From Taenia hydatigena (lineage: Eukaryota > Platyhelminthes > Cestoda > Cyclophyllidea > Taeniidae), in assembly GCA_036345935.2 (NCBI GenBank), contig JADWOT020000718.1, positions 1-64,000 on the forward strand: 64,000 nucleotides of DNA. Reading direction: 5' to 3'. Made by a program: the position numbers and the translations under genes. The notes below the pieces were generated by a model. That model did not search any database. It had not been told where the DNA came from and saw nothing but the letters and a program-made list of their open reading frames with translations. Positions 1 through 10,848 of this stretch are shown in pieces; position 1 is the stretch's first letter; every line of letters begins with the position of its first letter.

Positions 1-99
1 GAATTTGCGGTCCACATGGGAGCGGTCCAAGTCAGGATACCTAGTCGCGAAATCAAGCATCCTTTCTGACCGACTGGTATTAGGTTTACATTCCAAAAT

Positions 100-1830
100 T
101 TGTAGTGCTTAAAAATTCCGATTCTCATACGCCGCGGTTAAATGCTAAGAGATAAAGATACCAATATAGTCGGCTTAAAAGCCTTCACAAATAGCACTGA
201 GCTAGTCCATTACCTACGGCTCGACAATTTCAAATCGCCTTTTATTAGCTCCCAATCCACCCAACGCATTACTAAAATGTGTAGGCCTTTACAAGTATTA
301 TTGTTCAATATTTATTTTGGAAGCGTTTAAGTACTTATACAACTTATGTCACAGGCCGACTAATCATAAACATGCTTGAGCTTGTAAAGCTCCCCTTCTT
401 CTCCATATGACATGGAGACAGGCCCACTGTACCACCTCTACTAAATTGATTGCCCAATTGTTTTGCCACCTGTTGAACCAAATGCGAAAACTGTTAAATA
501 ACTTGGAAAAAGGCTCAAAGTAGAAAACACCTAGGACCTCTTACATCATTCGCATGCAGTCCAGGTTCGGGAGGAGATCCAAAGTTTGCCACATCAGGCC
601 TGTCGCAACAAGCATTTGTTCTGACGTGAGAATATCGGCAACGGGTAATCAAGATATGAAATGACACAGTTATAACTGCTCAGCTGCATAATTCCTCCTC
701 CTTCCCCGCCTTCCTCGGACCATTCACGCATGTCTAGTACGGTGCCACCTGCTGTCCTCATGAATGGATTCCACTGGTTCGGAAAGTTCGGAACATTCGT
801 AGGCACGTCTAGGACCAGACGAGTGGAGGAAGCAGAATGCAGTACTGGCAGGTCGCATTTGTAACGTTTCATCCCGCATGGTGACATTCTTGTGCAACGA
901 CATGGCGTGGTGATCAAACAGCTGATCTGAGCTTGTGCATTAGCGGGAAACTCTCCTGACGCGAGGCCACGAAGGAAATCCTCTACATTATTGCAATGCT
1001 GTCTTGCACGATCAAAGCAATGAAGGTGCCCATGCGCGTTCGTGAAGAAAAGCACCCAGCAGAGGCGTATGTCCGCCACCTCATATTCTCAGCACTGTGG
1101 TGGATACTAAGAGTTTGGATGCAAAGGGCTTGATCTAATCAGTCATTTGTTGATTTCTCCTAAAACAGAACTCTTAATAGTAAATTTCCGCAACTTATGA
1201 GGAGGACACGGATGCGAAAAGATTTAGTAAAGCTATGCAACGGGCGCACAACTAATCATACCAACCTGAGACATTACCACACAAAATCTGGTAAAACTGT
1301 TTAAGCGAACCCTCTTTTGCACAACAAGTGATCGACAACCAGTTCAAATCACTTCCCGCATCGAGCCAATCAGCAAGGCCACACGAATAACCAAAATTCT
1401 CATGTGCTACGCAGATCTGTTTGGAAGGATGTGCGCAAGTCCTGGCTGCGCGCTCTTGTTATTTATAATGGTATTGTGTTGATTTATTCATCGCTAATGG
1501 AAAGCATGCCAGATCTTAAAATGTCGTTTTGGAACATAATACATTAAACTGAAAAGGCATCTTGTGATGTGATTAGCGAATCGATGTGAAAGGGTAGTGT
1601 TGATACAACACATGACGAAGGCGACTGTAATTATGGACAGGTATGCATACACGCCTTTAATATGTTAACAAAACGAATGCAGATTGCAATGTGTGTGCCT
1701 TTGCATCGCTTTAGAAAATAGGTCAGCAGTAACTCATTTTGCTGTTGCCAGTCCGATTCGATCCAAATTGGTGGTCTTCTTCAAATGAAATAACTCGGCG
1801 TAGATGATGTGGATGTGCGTTAGTTTGCAT
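100..1830. repeat. Block A', diverged inverted copy of 7515-9290
   Basis: Read in reverse complement, this stretch follows 7515-9290 base for base with many substitutions and some indels. The similarity runs without a break across the palindrome boundary at 661, so 1-660 and the outer arm were already joined before the palindrome formed. It carries a broken family A gene. Confidence 0.88.
340..1079 (-). pseudogene. Family A gene, outer left copy, frame-broken
   Basis: The first 140 codons match the family A frame at 8264-9076 at roughly 70 percent of residues, including RARQ followed by a cysteine, the CRCT motif, G-M-x-R-Y-x-C-D and the block ending LDMREW. Many changes are conservative (K/R, D/E), which suggests past selection on the protein. 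After the segment equivalent to D-Y-D-C-V-I, about 39 bases present in the inner copy are missing and the frame ends at 594. Similarity continues, out of frame, to about 340. The gene straddles the palindrome edge at 661. No in-frame ATG occurs at its start, so the first codons may belong to another exon. The family is not recognised. Confidence 0.6.
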
Positions 1831-3349
1831 TAATATTTGATACTGTAGACTTTTCAAGCGTCTGCATGCGTGCTTGATGGAGACATACCATGACAGGTAC
1901 AATGTCGCCACCCTCGATGAAATCGCGATTTTTCGTATAACTGCATGAAGATGTCAATGGGGTGTGCTGAAGGTAGCATTGAGGAGGAATAACATTAATT
2001 TAACAATTTCGACGATTGGGACGCATCTTAAAAGATGAAAGAGTGATTGTCAGTGCTGTCTTATCACGTGATCTTTGATTCGAGCTTAGGGTCTACGCAG
2101 TAATGGTGCTAAGGAATGAAGTAATGATGTGTGTCGCCTCCAATTATTCACCATTAGGTATCTGTCTGACTACCACGATCATCATCCACTCCGACTCATG
2201 ACCATTGAATTAGGGCTGAACGACAAATACTCAGCTGGTAGTGTGATAGAACCGACTGTGTGGTGGCGGTTTCAATGTGAGTGATGGGCAAGGCACAGCT
2301 CATCTCATTTTACCGCGTACTTATATGCACGATGCAAATGTTTATCGCGCATTTGTTGACTAAGCAATGAGAGAGCTAACTTCTCTTTTACTCGGCTACT
2401 TTCTGTATATGGGTATCCAAGTTTAGAAGTGAATGAGACTTTGTTTAAAGCAAAACAATTTCAAACAGGAAGAAAATACTCTCAAAAGCCTTCATTAGAA
2501 AACCGGCATGAAGTTTTGGAATGCTGTGCGTCCTGCAGCATAAATTGTCGCATCTGAGAATGCTCGATAAACCTTAACCTGCCGTTAACGTGATCCGTTA
2601 ATCTGAGGCATCGCTGATATCGACACTTCAAAATACAGAGGAGTAGGGCCACGTATTACGGCACAATGAAATATCAGTAGACGCTAACGTATGCATGAAA
2701 GAAAATAATCGCCTCTTTTTCTTTACTACTTCATGTGCTCGGGAAGTCGCATGCACTTCGCACTGTGACTTCTTGGCCATATCCCTAGTTCACATTGTCA
2801 AATTGCACATTGGGCCTTTGCGCTGCTCTTAGAACTCCGCGGTGCTCCAAACAAGTTTTTGCTATTGTGTGTGGACTTCAGACCATTCGTGTAAAGACAA
2901 TTGTGAAGTGTCGCCAAAAGTATGTCAATGGATATCGAATACTGTGACCAGTTGAAATCGTAAGGGCTAGCTTTAAGGTGAATGGAACCCGCCAACATTC
3001 ACCAGTTAGCTGCGTTTGATTATAACCGCAATCCCAGCAAGAGCCAGGGGCAGGGTTCCGGTGCGTGTCACGCATGCAGTCTTAATTAACAAAACCCATC
3101 CAAGTTGAATTCTGCCTCAATAAATTAGCACGATTTTACTGTTATTTGCATCGCTGTGGGCAATCTTGCGGCCCTATGCATACTGCAGGCCAAATTTAAC
3201 AACTTGCCCATACCAAGTAGCTCAAACAGTACAACTCGTCCAACTGATCAAAAGGCAGTATAGAGTAACGTTGCATTCAATTAAATACTAAGGGAATAAA
3301 GTACTGGTTGGAGAGTAAGTAGGCTTGTCTTCTGCTTTAAGCGTAGCTA
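1831..3349. other. No gene recognised
   Basis: Holds two overlapping minus-strand frames of about 65 codons (2798-3075), which lie downstream of the BTB-like exon on the same strand and could be its continuation, but no splice pattern is clear. The mirror is 54679-56197. Confidence 0.4.
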
Positions 3350-3592
3350 TTACGAACTGTCTTGATACAGAATGATTTCATGCATGGTCTCCAGGGCATT
3401 TAGAGAATTTCCACTGTGATGGATGGGTGGAGGCAAAAGGAAGAAGGAGGTGAGGAAGGATGAAAATCGGCGTGCTTTGATCCATAGCCATTTGGAAATG
3501 GTGATGCAGGCATCCATCAAATCTTTTACATTAAGCAAGTTGCATATTCTGAGTTCCAACTTAGGTGGAAGGTCAGTGGTTCTTCGTTGTTT
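3350..3592 (-). CDS. Possible terminal exon with a BTB-like helix
   Basis: The exon is proposed from a pyrimidine-rich acceptor (TTTGGTTGCGCTTTAG on the minus strand) just before 3592, and it runs open for 80 codons to a stop at 3350. Near its start, L-E-L-R-I-C-N-L-L-N-V-K-D-L-M-D-A-C resembles the helix pair at the end of BTB/POZ domains, where L-x-x-A-N-x-L-x-[IM]-x-D-L-x-x-x-C is typical. No BTB core (the D-V-x-[LF] strand and H-[KR]-x-[VI]-L motif) was found upstream, so this could be a remnant or chance. The remainder is proline-rich and unrecognised. Confidence 0.28.
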   Translation of the reverse strand, partial: KQRRTTDLPPKLELRICNLLNVKDLMDACITISKWLWIKARRFSSFLTSFFLLPPPIHHSGNSLNALETMHEIILYQDSS

Positions 3593-4034
3593 CTAAAGCG
3601 CAACCAAAGCATGCCATCGTTAGCGAACCGAAAATGGGATAAAGAAATTGTAGTGGTGAAGGTGACAAAGGGATGAATTAATGAGTGTTTGTAAAGATAA
3701 AGAAATAAGAAGAAATAATTAGAGACAACTATAGCTACCATCCGAAAAGACGTAATCGTCGAGTAATTGGATGACGGAAATGACGGGGTCTAAATACTGA
3801 TAAATTACCGAAGATTGCATGTTGAGAGTCACTCAACTGCAATCACAGACTCCAAAGCTTTGCCCTGTCAATGCTTTTCAATCAAGATAGCCGCATTTAA
3901 AAAACTATTTGGTATTTTAAGTGTGTTGAGTGAAAAATGATACTTTTATCCGAGGGCCTTTTTAGAAGCGAGGACGAAGAAAACAAGAACGATGCTTTGT
4001 TTTTTGCTTGACCCTACCTGCCTGAACCTAGTTA

Positions 4035-4388
4035 GTGCACAAGCGTTTGATCTATTACATCCACTTTCGCGATCTGAACAATGTACATCGAAACTCCTCG
4101 AATCCGCTGAACACTCTATTGCTTATGGGTTTGCTCAGTGGGCTTGAAATAAATTTATCAACAACAAGCTTCAACCAGCCTTGCCAAATGAATCTACTGT
4201 TTACGATTCAATGGCATGTTGGAGATTTTAAAATAGTTAAAGTTATCATGTATAAAGGCACTGAGGTGTGCAAAGATCTACTTAGGTATCTTCAATGCCT
4301 CGTTAATCTGCTTGTCAAGAGGCGAATCGTCTTTCGTGCTAATTTTGATCATCAGCATCAAGCAGAAGGGCGTCCACTAACTTATTAG
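4035..4388 (+). CDS. Open frame, 117 codons, unrecognised
   Basis: The frame looks protein-like in its second half, with alternating hydrophobic and charged residues and a basic helix (L-L-R-Y-L-Q-C-L-V-N-L-L-V-K-R-R). It opens with GTG and has no nearby in-frame ATG, so in a eukaryote it would have to be an internal or terminal exon. It ends at a TAG. No family is recognised. The right-arm twin is 53640-53993 on the minus strand, with identical residues. Confidence 0.28.
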   Translation: MHKRLIYYIHFRDLNNVHRNSSNPLNTLLLMGLLSGLEINLSTTSFNQPCQMNLLFTIQWHVGDFKIVKVIMYKGTEVCKDLLRYLQCLVNLLVKRRIVFRANFDHQHQAEGRPLTY

Positions 4389-4753
4389 ATTTATTCCGTC
4401 TCGCAAATGCAGGCGAAGGTCCTCCAATGAAATGTACTAATGGTGTTGACATCAATTAATCAGCCAACCACGTTAGTCGGCACACCACTCTAAATAAAAC
4501 TGCTACTTCTGGTTAGCCTGCAATGTGACGCAAAAAAAAGCTGTGCTCCTCAGTGTCTGGTGCCTCAGCGCTCGACTATGGTGACCTGAGTGGCACAGCA
4601 TCCAGCCTCTTGTCAAACAAACAGCTTTCTTTGCGGCATCTCTGCATCGGATGCGCTTTAATGGAAGGAAAATGAACTCGACTCTCCTCTGTCCTTATTC
4701 TGGTTGGGTTTGGAAATGGAACGTCGACTAATTACGATTTGCACAAATACTCT

Positions 4754-4984
4754 TTAAAGTGATTCTGAACTAGTTTGGGTATCTCTGAGTGTTAGGACTT
4801 CATCCTGGATAGGGGAATCTAGGTAAAGAAATCGAAACACCACTGTTGTGATGCCATCATTTAGTGCCGTTGCGGGGACGACGTGTAAGGTGGAAGAGGT
4901 GATGGAGAGTAGGACCACGAGCACAGTCATGAACCGACCACTTGTGTGTTGACCCCAAAAAAAGAATGAGACGTTTGCACACAT
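4754..4984 (-). CDS. Small candidate secreted peptide
   Basis: A 76-codon ATG frame. An internal ATG at residue 19 is followed by a hydrophobic run (T-V-L-V-V-L-L-S-I) and small residues, which resembles a signal peptide. The rest is mildly acidic and ends S-S-E-S-L. No family is recognised, and a frame this short can occur by chance. The right-arm twin is 53044-53274 on the plus strand. Confidence 0.25.
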   Translation of the reverse strand: MCANVSFFFWGQHTSGRFMTVLVVLLSITSSTLHVVPATALNDGITTVVFRFLYLDSPIQDEVLTLRDTQTSSESL

Positions 4985-5309
4985 TAGCGGTTTTTTCGGG
5001 ACAACCTTGCTCTACATGCATGGAATCATTTCGGTTGCATGGGTGCGGTAAATCTCCTATGTCAAAGGAAATATCGGTAATATTGTTTTAATTTGTTAAT
5101 AAGAACTGTGGATTTTGGGAGCTTCAATACGAATCGCACAATCTAGATGCATGAGATAAGAAATTTGACTAAGATTTAAAAATATCAAGCTATTCTAAGG
5201 CAGAAAAACAGCAGGATACTAGATGCAGTGGCAAAAATTTAGGTTGAGTGTGAAAGAAACGGCCGGTGGTGGATAGAATAGATAGCATAACAAACTCAAT
5301 AAACCAGGC

Positions 5310-5943
5310 TTGACAGTTATTTTGCATAAACCAGTGTGCAATAGACCAAAAAAGTGCTTTCTATTAATAGTACAATTTCATTATTCAAACAATGGTGAGA
5401 ATATCTTAAAAGCAGTAGATGGAGCCAAATGGTTGCAATGTTCGCCTTTAATTTTAGCAGATTTAACCACTGAAAGCAGTTACTTCTCCCTAGGAAGATG
5501 TTTAAGTTGGATTGCTAAACAGCTATTTGGTTTCAGGTATGCATATGTCCAGTTGCAATCGAAATGACCGCATGCGTGTGCGGCAAAACGAGACCAGAAA
5601 AGTCAAGCCAAAAGCATGGTTAGGTTCTATTCGGAATGGCTTCACTAAGTGATCATCACGACGTTGCGTCATTGTGATGGCATCGCCTTCCAACAGAAGG
5701 TCAGAGACACCAAATGAAATTTTAAATATTCAAACATGGGGTACATATTTAGTGGCATCGAAAATAGCTGGGATGGAATTAGATGGTAAAGGACGTATGT
5801 TCCTAAATTTAGTGATTCTGCCCGATGAATACAGTACTGGTTGCTCATCTTGTTGCATTGATGAGCGATTTAAGCGTTTTAACAGAAAATCCCAGAATAA
5901 TTTCCTTGGAACTTCATTTATAGCGGCATATCATGGAGCATAA
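5310..5943 (+). CDS. Two-exon gene fragment, unknown protein
   Basis: Two frames join cleanly across a 160-base intron. The first ends T-T-T-C-A-G at 5536, followed by GTATGC. The second begins at 5697 after CTTCCAACAG. Splitting there gives phase 2 on both sides and restores an arginine codon, so the frame reads from Q-L-F-G-F into R-R-S-E-T-P. Together they give roughly 150 residues with D-G-A-K-W, an S-W-I-A-K-Q-L-F-G-F segment, W-G-T-Y-L-V-A-S-K, and a G-C-S-S-C-C cluster before the stop at 5943. The upstream exon probably starts at an acceptor near 5370. No start codon is visible. The family is unrecognised. Confidence 0.42.
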
Positions 5944-7098
5944 GAGAATTGACCATCATCGTTTGAATTCAGGGAAATCAGCTGGTGTCAATCCAAATGT
6001 GATCACTTCTAGACCCTAGCCTTAGCATCTCTTATTTGCGCAAATGTGTTGCACGCATTCACTCACTCGTGTGCTACGATGGCACTCAGGCTGCGTTGCG
6101 ACTAAGCGCATTCGCAGAGACATTCTCTCAGAGAGAGTAGTCCCTTTCGCTACCTAATATTAATTACATCTCACTCTGTATAAGGGTGTCCATTGCATTG
6201 AAGGCACTTTGCCTTCTCAAAAGTTGTTACTTAATCGCAGGATGTAGCCATGATTTGTCGCCGTTACCGCTAGAGGTGCCATGTTTGCAAAGTAGTTGAC
6301 GCGAGGAAACGTTAGCGTGTGTGTCAACATCTGTAACGTTCGCTGTTCCGACAACTATGCATCACTATCTCACACTCGGATTAAAGTTTACCTACTCACG
6401 GCAAGTAGAGAGGGAGATGCACAGCAAAGTATGCATGGGTTGGTGATGCGCTTGATGCCCTTGTAAAGGTTTTAAAGACATCACCACTCTCTCCCAGCAC
6501 CATCTGGTTAAAGTCGTTACACATTCAACGAGTCAGTGGTGAGTAAAGTACAAAATTTCATGCACGAATTTTATTCGAGTAGTGCACAGAGCCAAAACAA
6601 GTGTGTGAACGCAGAGTTGACGTCTCTGAAATATCTACTAGTAGAACAAGCCATCGTGTCGGGATGAAGTGGCGAAGAAGGAGTGTTATTTTTGTTAATA
6701 TTAAGACATCACTACTAAGTTGAGGAAATCAAGAGCTATCAATAAGGCATCAAATCTGGTTCAATAGGAGTAGCTAGCATCAGCAGCAGGTTACCCAATC
6801 TTGACCACGAAAAGAGCTAGAACCACCGCTTGGTCAATGTGGGCCGCATGAGATCGAGGAGATGGTAGCAACAAAGTACAAGACCACTTGCAAATGATTT
6901 GTTACTGTTTCATACTTTACTCCGTCAAGGTCTTTAAGGTAATAGACCTCGGTGCATTTGCTCGTATGCTATTACACTCAAGGCAGCAGTCATGATTTAT
7001 AAACCCGTTTCATTGCATCCAGCTTTTTAACGATCTCCAATTGATCCGACTCTAAGCTGGAACAGGAACAGCTGTAAATAAATGGAATCCTTAACGCC
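5944..7098. other. No gene recognised
   Basis: No convincing frame. A short self-complementary CTCTCTGAGAGAG-like motif lies near 6124. Single-base differences from the right arm near 6217 and 6369 make a 64-codon frame on the right only (51674-51868). Confidence 0.4.
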
Positions 7099-7566
7099 AT
7101 GAGCCATTTTGAGAATATCCGGCACTTCATCCCAAGTGGCCGATTTGGTGGTGCTGACGTCGCATGTTTTGTTGAGTGTGGAGAAATGGTGCATAATTTG
7201 CGCTCAGGTGGGAATTTCGAGACATTAATTCCTCTCAACTGCGCCTTAGCTATCAGGCCTTCTGCTGGACACCTTGAAGATTTGGTAAGGGCATTGGCGT
7301 GGATTATAAATCTGGCAGAAATTTGTGCATCTAAAATGGCAACCGCTTTTGATAGTAATGAAGTTAATGGAAGACGCGAAGGCAACAAAGCCAGAGACTG
7401 CGGTGCTAGGAGAGACAGAAAGGAAATTGAAGATCAGGACCAACGATCACATAAAGGGGTTGATTATATTGCTGGAGCACCTGATCTGATAAAAAGTGGT
7501 CCTGACGTCGCCGCAATCCTAACCACGCCCACATCCACACCATCTGCATTGCATTATTTCATTTGA
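7099..7566 (+). CDS. Open frame, 155 codons from ATG, unrecognised
   Basis: Starts with a true ATG and stays open for 155 codons, unusual here. The N-terminal half (R-F-G-G-A-D-V-A-C-F-V-E-C-G, then a helix-like run to I-C-A-S-K-M-A-T-A) looks like a folded protein. The C-terminal third is polar and charged (G-R-R-E-G-N-K-A-R-D). A GTAAGG near 7285 could be a splice donor, so the true protein might leave this frame there. The opposite strand is also open for 132 codons, which weakens the argument. No family is recognised. The end overlaps the start of block A. Confidence 0.38.
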   Translation: MSHFENIRHFIPSGRFGGADVACFVECGEMVHNLRSGGNFETLIPLNCALAIRPSAGHLEDLVRALAWIINLAEICASKMATAFDSNEVNGRREGNKARDCGARRDRKEIEDQDQRSHKGVDYIAGAPDLIKSGPDVAAILTTPTSTPSALHYFI

Positions 7567-9290
7567 AGAAGACCTTTACCAAGTTTGGTCGAATCGGGCT
7601 AGCAACAGCTAAATGCGTTACCGGTGACCTGTTTTCTAAAGCCATGCAAAGGCACGCACACTGCAATCTGCATTAGTTTAGCCAACACCTCAAAGGTGTG
7701 AATGTATACCTGCCCATGAGCATAGTCGCCCACGTCCTATTTGCTGCATCATCAACAACTTCCTCACATCTATTCGCTGATTACGTCACAAGGTGCCTCA
7801 ATTTTTAATGCATTGTGCTCCAAAAATCACTTTTTAAATCTGACAGTTTTTCTACTAATGATGAATAAATCTACATAATATCATTGTAAATCACAAGAAC
7901 GTGCAGTCAGAACTTGCACATATCCCTTCAAACAGATCTAAGTATCACCTAAGAATCTTAGTTGGTCGTTGAGCTTTGCTGATTAAGTGGATGAGAGAAG
8001 TGACTAGAACTGGATGCTGATGATCACTTGTCGCATAAAAGAGGCTTCATTAGGATAGTTTTTATCAGATTTTGCGTGGTAATGTCTCAGGTCAGTTCGA
8101 TTAACTCTGCGTTCATTGAATGACCTTATTAAATCCCTTTCGCATTTATCTCCTCTTCGGCAGTTGCTGAAATTCATCAATAAGTGTACCGTTTTAGGAG
8201 GAATCAACACGTGAGCGGCTGTATCAAGACATTCCCATCCAAACTCTTAGTATTCACCACAGTGTGAAGGATATAAAATGGCTGGACGTACACATCTGCA
8301 GAATGCTTTTCTTTACAAACGCGGAGGGGCACTCTCATTATTCTGATCGTGCAAGACAGCATTGCGACAACGTAGAGGAGTTCTTTCGTGGCCTCGCGTC
8401 GAAAGAGTTTCCTGCTAATGCACACGCTCCGATCAGCTGTTTGATCACCACACCATGTCGCTGCACGAAAACTTCGCCGTATGGGATGAGGCGCTACGAA
8501 TGCGATTTGCCAGTACTGCACTCTGCTTCCCCCACTCGTCTCTGCATGGACGTGTCTAAGGACGTTCCCAACTTTTCAGACCAGTGGAATCCATTCTTGA
8601 TGGCAGCAGGTAGCACCGTATTGGACATGCGTGAATGGTCTGACGAAGGTGAAGAAGGAAGAGAAAGGATGCAGCTGAGCGATTATGACTGTGTCATTTT
8701 ATATCTTGATCGCCCGGATTTTGAACATCGGGACTGTGGACACCTGAATGCTGTAGGCGACGTCCTCACGTCAAAGCAAACGCTTGTTGTGACAGGCTCG
8801 ATGTGGCAAACATTGGATCTCCTCCCGAACTTGGACTGCATGCAAAAGATGTTCGAGGCCGTAAATGGTTTTTACTTTCTCCCTTTTTCCAAGTTATTTG
8901 ATAGTTGTCGCATTTGGTGCAACCGGTGGCAAAACAATTGGACGATCAATTTGGTGGAGATGGTGCAGTGGGCCTGTCTCCATGTCATATGGGAAAGGAC
9001 TGGAGCTTTACACGCCCAAGAATGTTTACGACTAGTCAGTCTACGACAGCATTCAATGAAGTACCCAAAGTTTTAAAAATAAAATTCTATATACTGATGC
9101 TTGAAAAGTCCTCCGCTTTTTATTAGTGCAGTGGGTGGGTTCGGGACAAAATAGAAGTGATTTGGAATTACCAAGCCGTAGGTAATTGATTCCCTTAGTG
9201 CCAATATCGTTGTATAGGCGTTCTTGCAGGCTATAAAGGCATCATTATCTCTCAAAATTTAACCATCGCGTGTGAGAACATGGATTTATA
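7515..9290. repeat. Block A, carries the longest family A frame
   Basis: This is the inner partner of the inverted block at 100-1830. It contains the 270-codon family A frame at 8264-9076. Its first half (about 7535-8240) is the only part of the palindrome where the arms clearly differ from each other. Confidence 0.88.
8264..9076 (+). CDS. Family A protein, 270 codons, unknown function
   Basis: This is the longest frame in the window. Features in order are RARQ near residue 28, the motif C-x5-C-x-C around 60-68, G-M-R-R-Y-x-C-D near 77, a conserved block ending LDMREW near 125, then a hydrophobic stretch D-Y-D-C-V-I-L-Y-L. The last resembles the core strand of SGNH or PC-esterase domains only weakly, and no catalytic triad could be placed. 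A diverged copy at 340-1079 keeps the same frame over its first half, which supports real coding. The frame begins with GTG. The first in-frame ATG is about 13 codons in, so this may be an internal exon. From about residue 213 an overlapping frame is also open, so the C-terminal part is less certain. Confidence 0.5.
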   Translation: MKDIKWLDVHICRMLFFTNAEGHSHYSDRARQHCDNVEEFFRGLASKEFPANAHAPISCLITTPCRCTKTSPYGMRRYECDLPVLHSASPTRLCMDVSKDVPNFSDQWNPFLMAAGSTVLDMREWSDEGEEGRERMQLSDYDCVILYLDRPDFEHRDCGHLNAVGDVLTSKQTLVVTGSMWQTLDLLPNLDCMQKMFEAVNGFYFLPFSKLFDSCRIWCNRWQNNWTINLVEMVQWACLHVIWERTGALHAQECLRLVSLRQHSMKYPKF

Positions 9291-9618
9291 CAGTGCTAAT
9301 AAATCCGAAATGCAATTCGATGCATCCAAGACTGCTCACTTACATTATGTGACTTAATTAGTCTGTCAGTTAGGGTTGCTTGATTTTGCGAATGGACATT
9401 CCTAAATTAGCCTGCTTTCTTGCAGACCGCATAATCACACGCGAGAAATCTGGTGGCATGCACTCGCACGCACCAAGACGAATTTTTCCTGCCGCAACAT
9501 TTGCTGTTTACCTCTCAACATCTAATTCGAATTACGACTTTATTTGCCGCTTTACAATGGTCGGTGTACACGCTGAGTCCACGTTGCCGACTAAGGAATG
9601 TAGGTTCAAAAATTAGAC

Positions 9619-9840
9619 GGCAGCGATTTTGATTTCTTGTGACCAACCGTATGCCCACTAAATGTTGTTTAACTAAGGGGACATCAACTTGAGATCTGTG
9701 AGTGTTACGTGTTACGATCGTAATCGTAATCAGATTTCAAATCGAGGCCAAAGCCAACCTCAAACCGTGTGAGTGTCACTGAGGTGTGAATGATTTAATT
9801 ATCATGAGGTTGGGCTTTTAATGCTCAACAGGGTGACCCA
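9619..9840. repeat. Block Q, relative of the inner palindrome junction
   Basis: Related in reverse complement to 29701-30096, starting from a shared GGCAGCG and including 17 identical bases (GACATCAACTTGAGATC) near 9680. The right-arm twin is 48188-48409. The relative at the centre has an extra segment of about 190 bases. Confidence 0.75.
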
Positions 9841-10166
9841 CTCTTATCAAGAACCTGATAAGCTCGTGAAGGTGGGTTCGCCAGTTGCTTTTGCTTAAGG
9901 AGTCTAATATTTTTGCACACGCATGGCTCAACTGCCCATGCAAGTGTTGTATGCTCCACTCGCAATTAATTTTGGAGTCCATACGCCATGTTGCCACCAT
10001 GGCATCACATCATCAAGAGATCATGAGCATTGATGGCTTGAGTGAGAGTTTGGAGAGCGATAGCAGACCACTTCATTGTTCTCTCATGAACTCTAAGTTA
10101 AATCTTTAGTAAGGTGAGATGCACTTTCACAGCACCTAGTTCGTCTGCAGTCACATCAAATGGCTG

Positions 10167-10259
10167 GCTGGTCGGGATTAAATTAGCCGTCAGCCAGCGT
10201 GTAAAATGACTGATCAGCCGAATCATCAACCTGAACGGCTAATCTCCCAACTGACCAGC
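10167..10259. repeat. Imperfect stem-loop, 24-base arms
   Basis: GCTGGTC...TTAGCCGT and ACGGCTAATC...GACCAGC pair with few mismatches around a 44-base loop, which itself repeats parts of the arms (CAGCCAGCG, GATCAGCC). It could be a small non-autonomous element or a folded RNA. No target-site duplication was identified. Confidence 0.45.
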
Positions 10260-10276
10260 GACTCTCATGGGTTCAT

Positions 10277-10558
10277 TTATTGACACGGTAAGGTGTCAAC
10301 GGCAGTGCTGTCTTTTCTACGTCCTCTGAGGATACATACGCACCACCAACAGCAACAAGAATGTAGACCCAAGAACACAATTGTTTGGTCGAACCGCACC
10401 GTGGGCAAGTTTGGAAACTGGACAAGCGGTGTAAGCCTCTTAGGTGGTAGCTGTGTATGGTTTTTCTTGCAGTGAAATCCGAATCCAAATATGATGTCAA
10501 GAGCAGTAAAATGGAGCCAAATTATCTTTGGGTGCATAACATCACGTCCTGCTTTCAA
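10277..10558 (-). CDS. Open frame with F-D-Q-T-I-V-F-L-G-L-H strand
   Basis: A 93-codon frame on the minus strand. A central F-D-Q-T-I-V-F-L-G-L-H-S resembles the F-D-L-V-V-V-A-L-G-L-F-D strand of the candidate gene at 25152-27038 and, loosely, the [DF]-x-V-V-x-x-x-G-x-[HW] block of SGNH/PC-esterase domains. After it the sequence becomes a cysteine and tryptophan run that comes from GTT/GGT repeats, and a second frame takes over. It may be a decayed exon. No ATG is convincing as a start. Confidence 0.22.
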   Translation of the reverse strand: MKAGRDVMHPKIIWLHFTALDIIFGFGFHCKKNHTQLPPKRLTPLVQFPNLPTVRFDQTIVFLGLHSCCCWWCVCILRGRRKDSTAVDTLPCQ

Positions 10559-10848
10559 CAGAGCAGGTATAAAATTAGGGACACTTGAGTGATAAACAGA
10601 GAAATCGAGGAGAAAGTTGGACAGCAGCTAAAATGTTGTCTGCTTCTTACGAATTGGCAACTGTTCCTTATCTTTTTTAAATTTAACAGCTTAAGGAAAT
10701 ACCCTCATGTGCCGAACAGGAGTAAACACATGCCGATTAGTGTAAAGCATGGAAAGGTAGCTGCTCACCACTTGCCACTTTAAAATCTCCTTTCGGAACG
10801 AACGTTTCCAAAAGAAATAGGCGTAGTTGGATTAGCATATCTCATCCA

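Noticed and set aside
6990..7388. 132-codon minus-strand frame
   Set aside because: It lies opposite the ATG frame 7099-7566, which looks more like a folded protein. Treated as a shadow, though strand choice is not proven.
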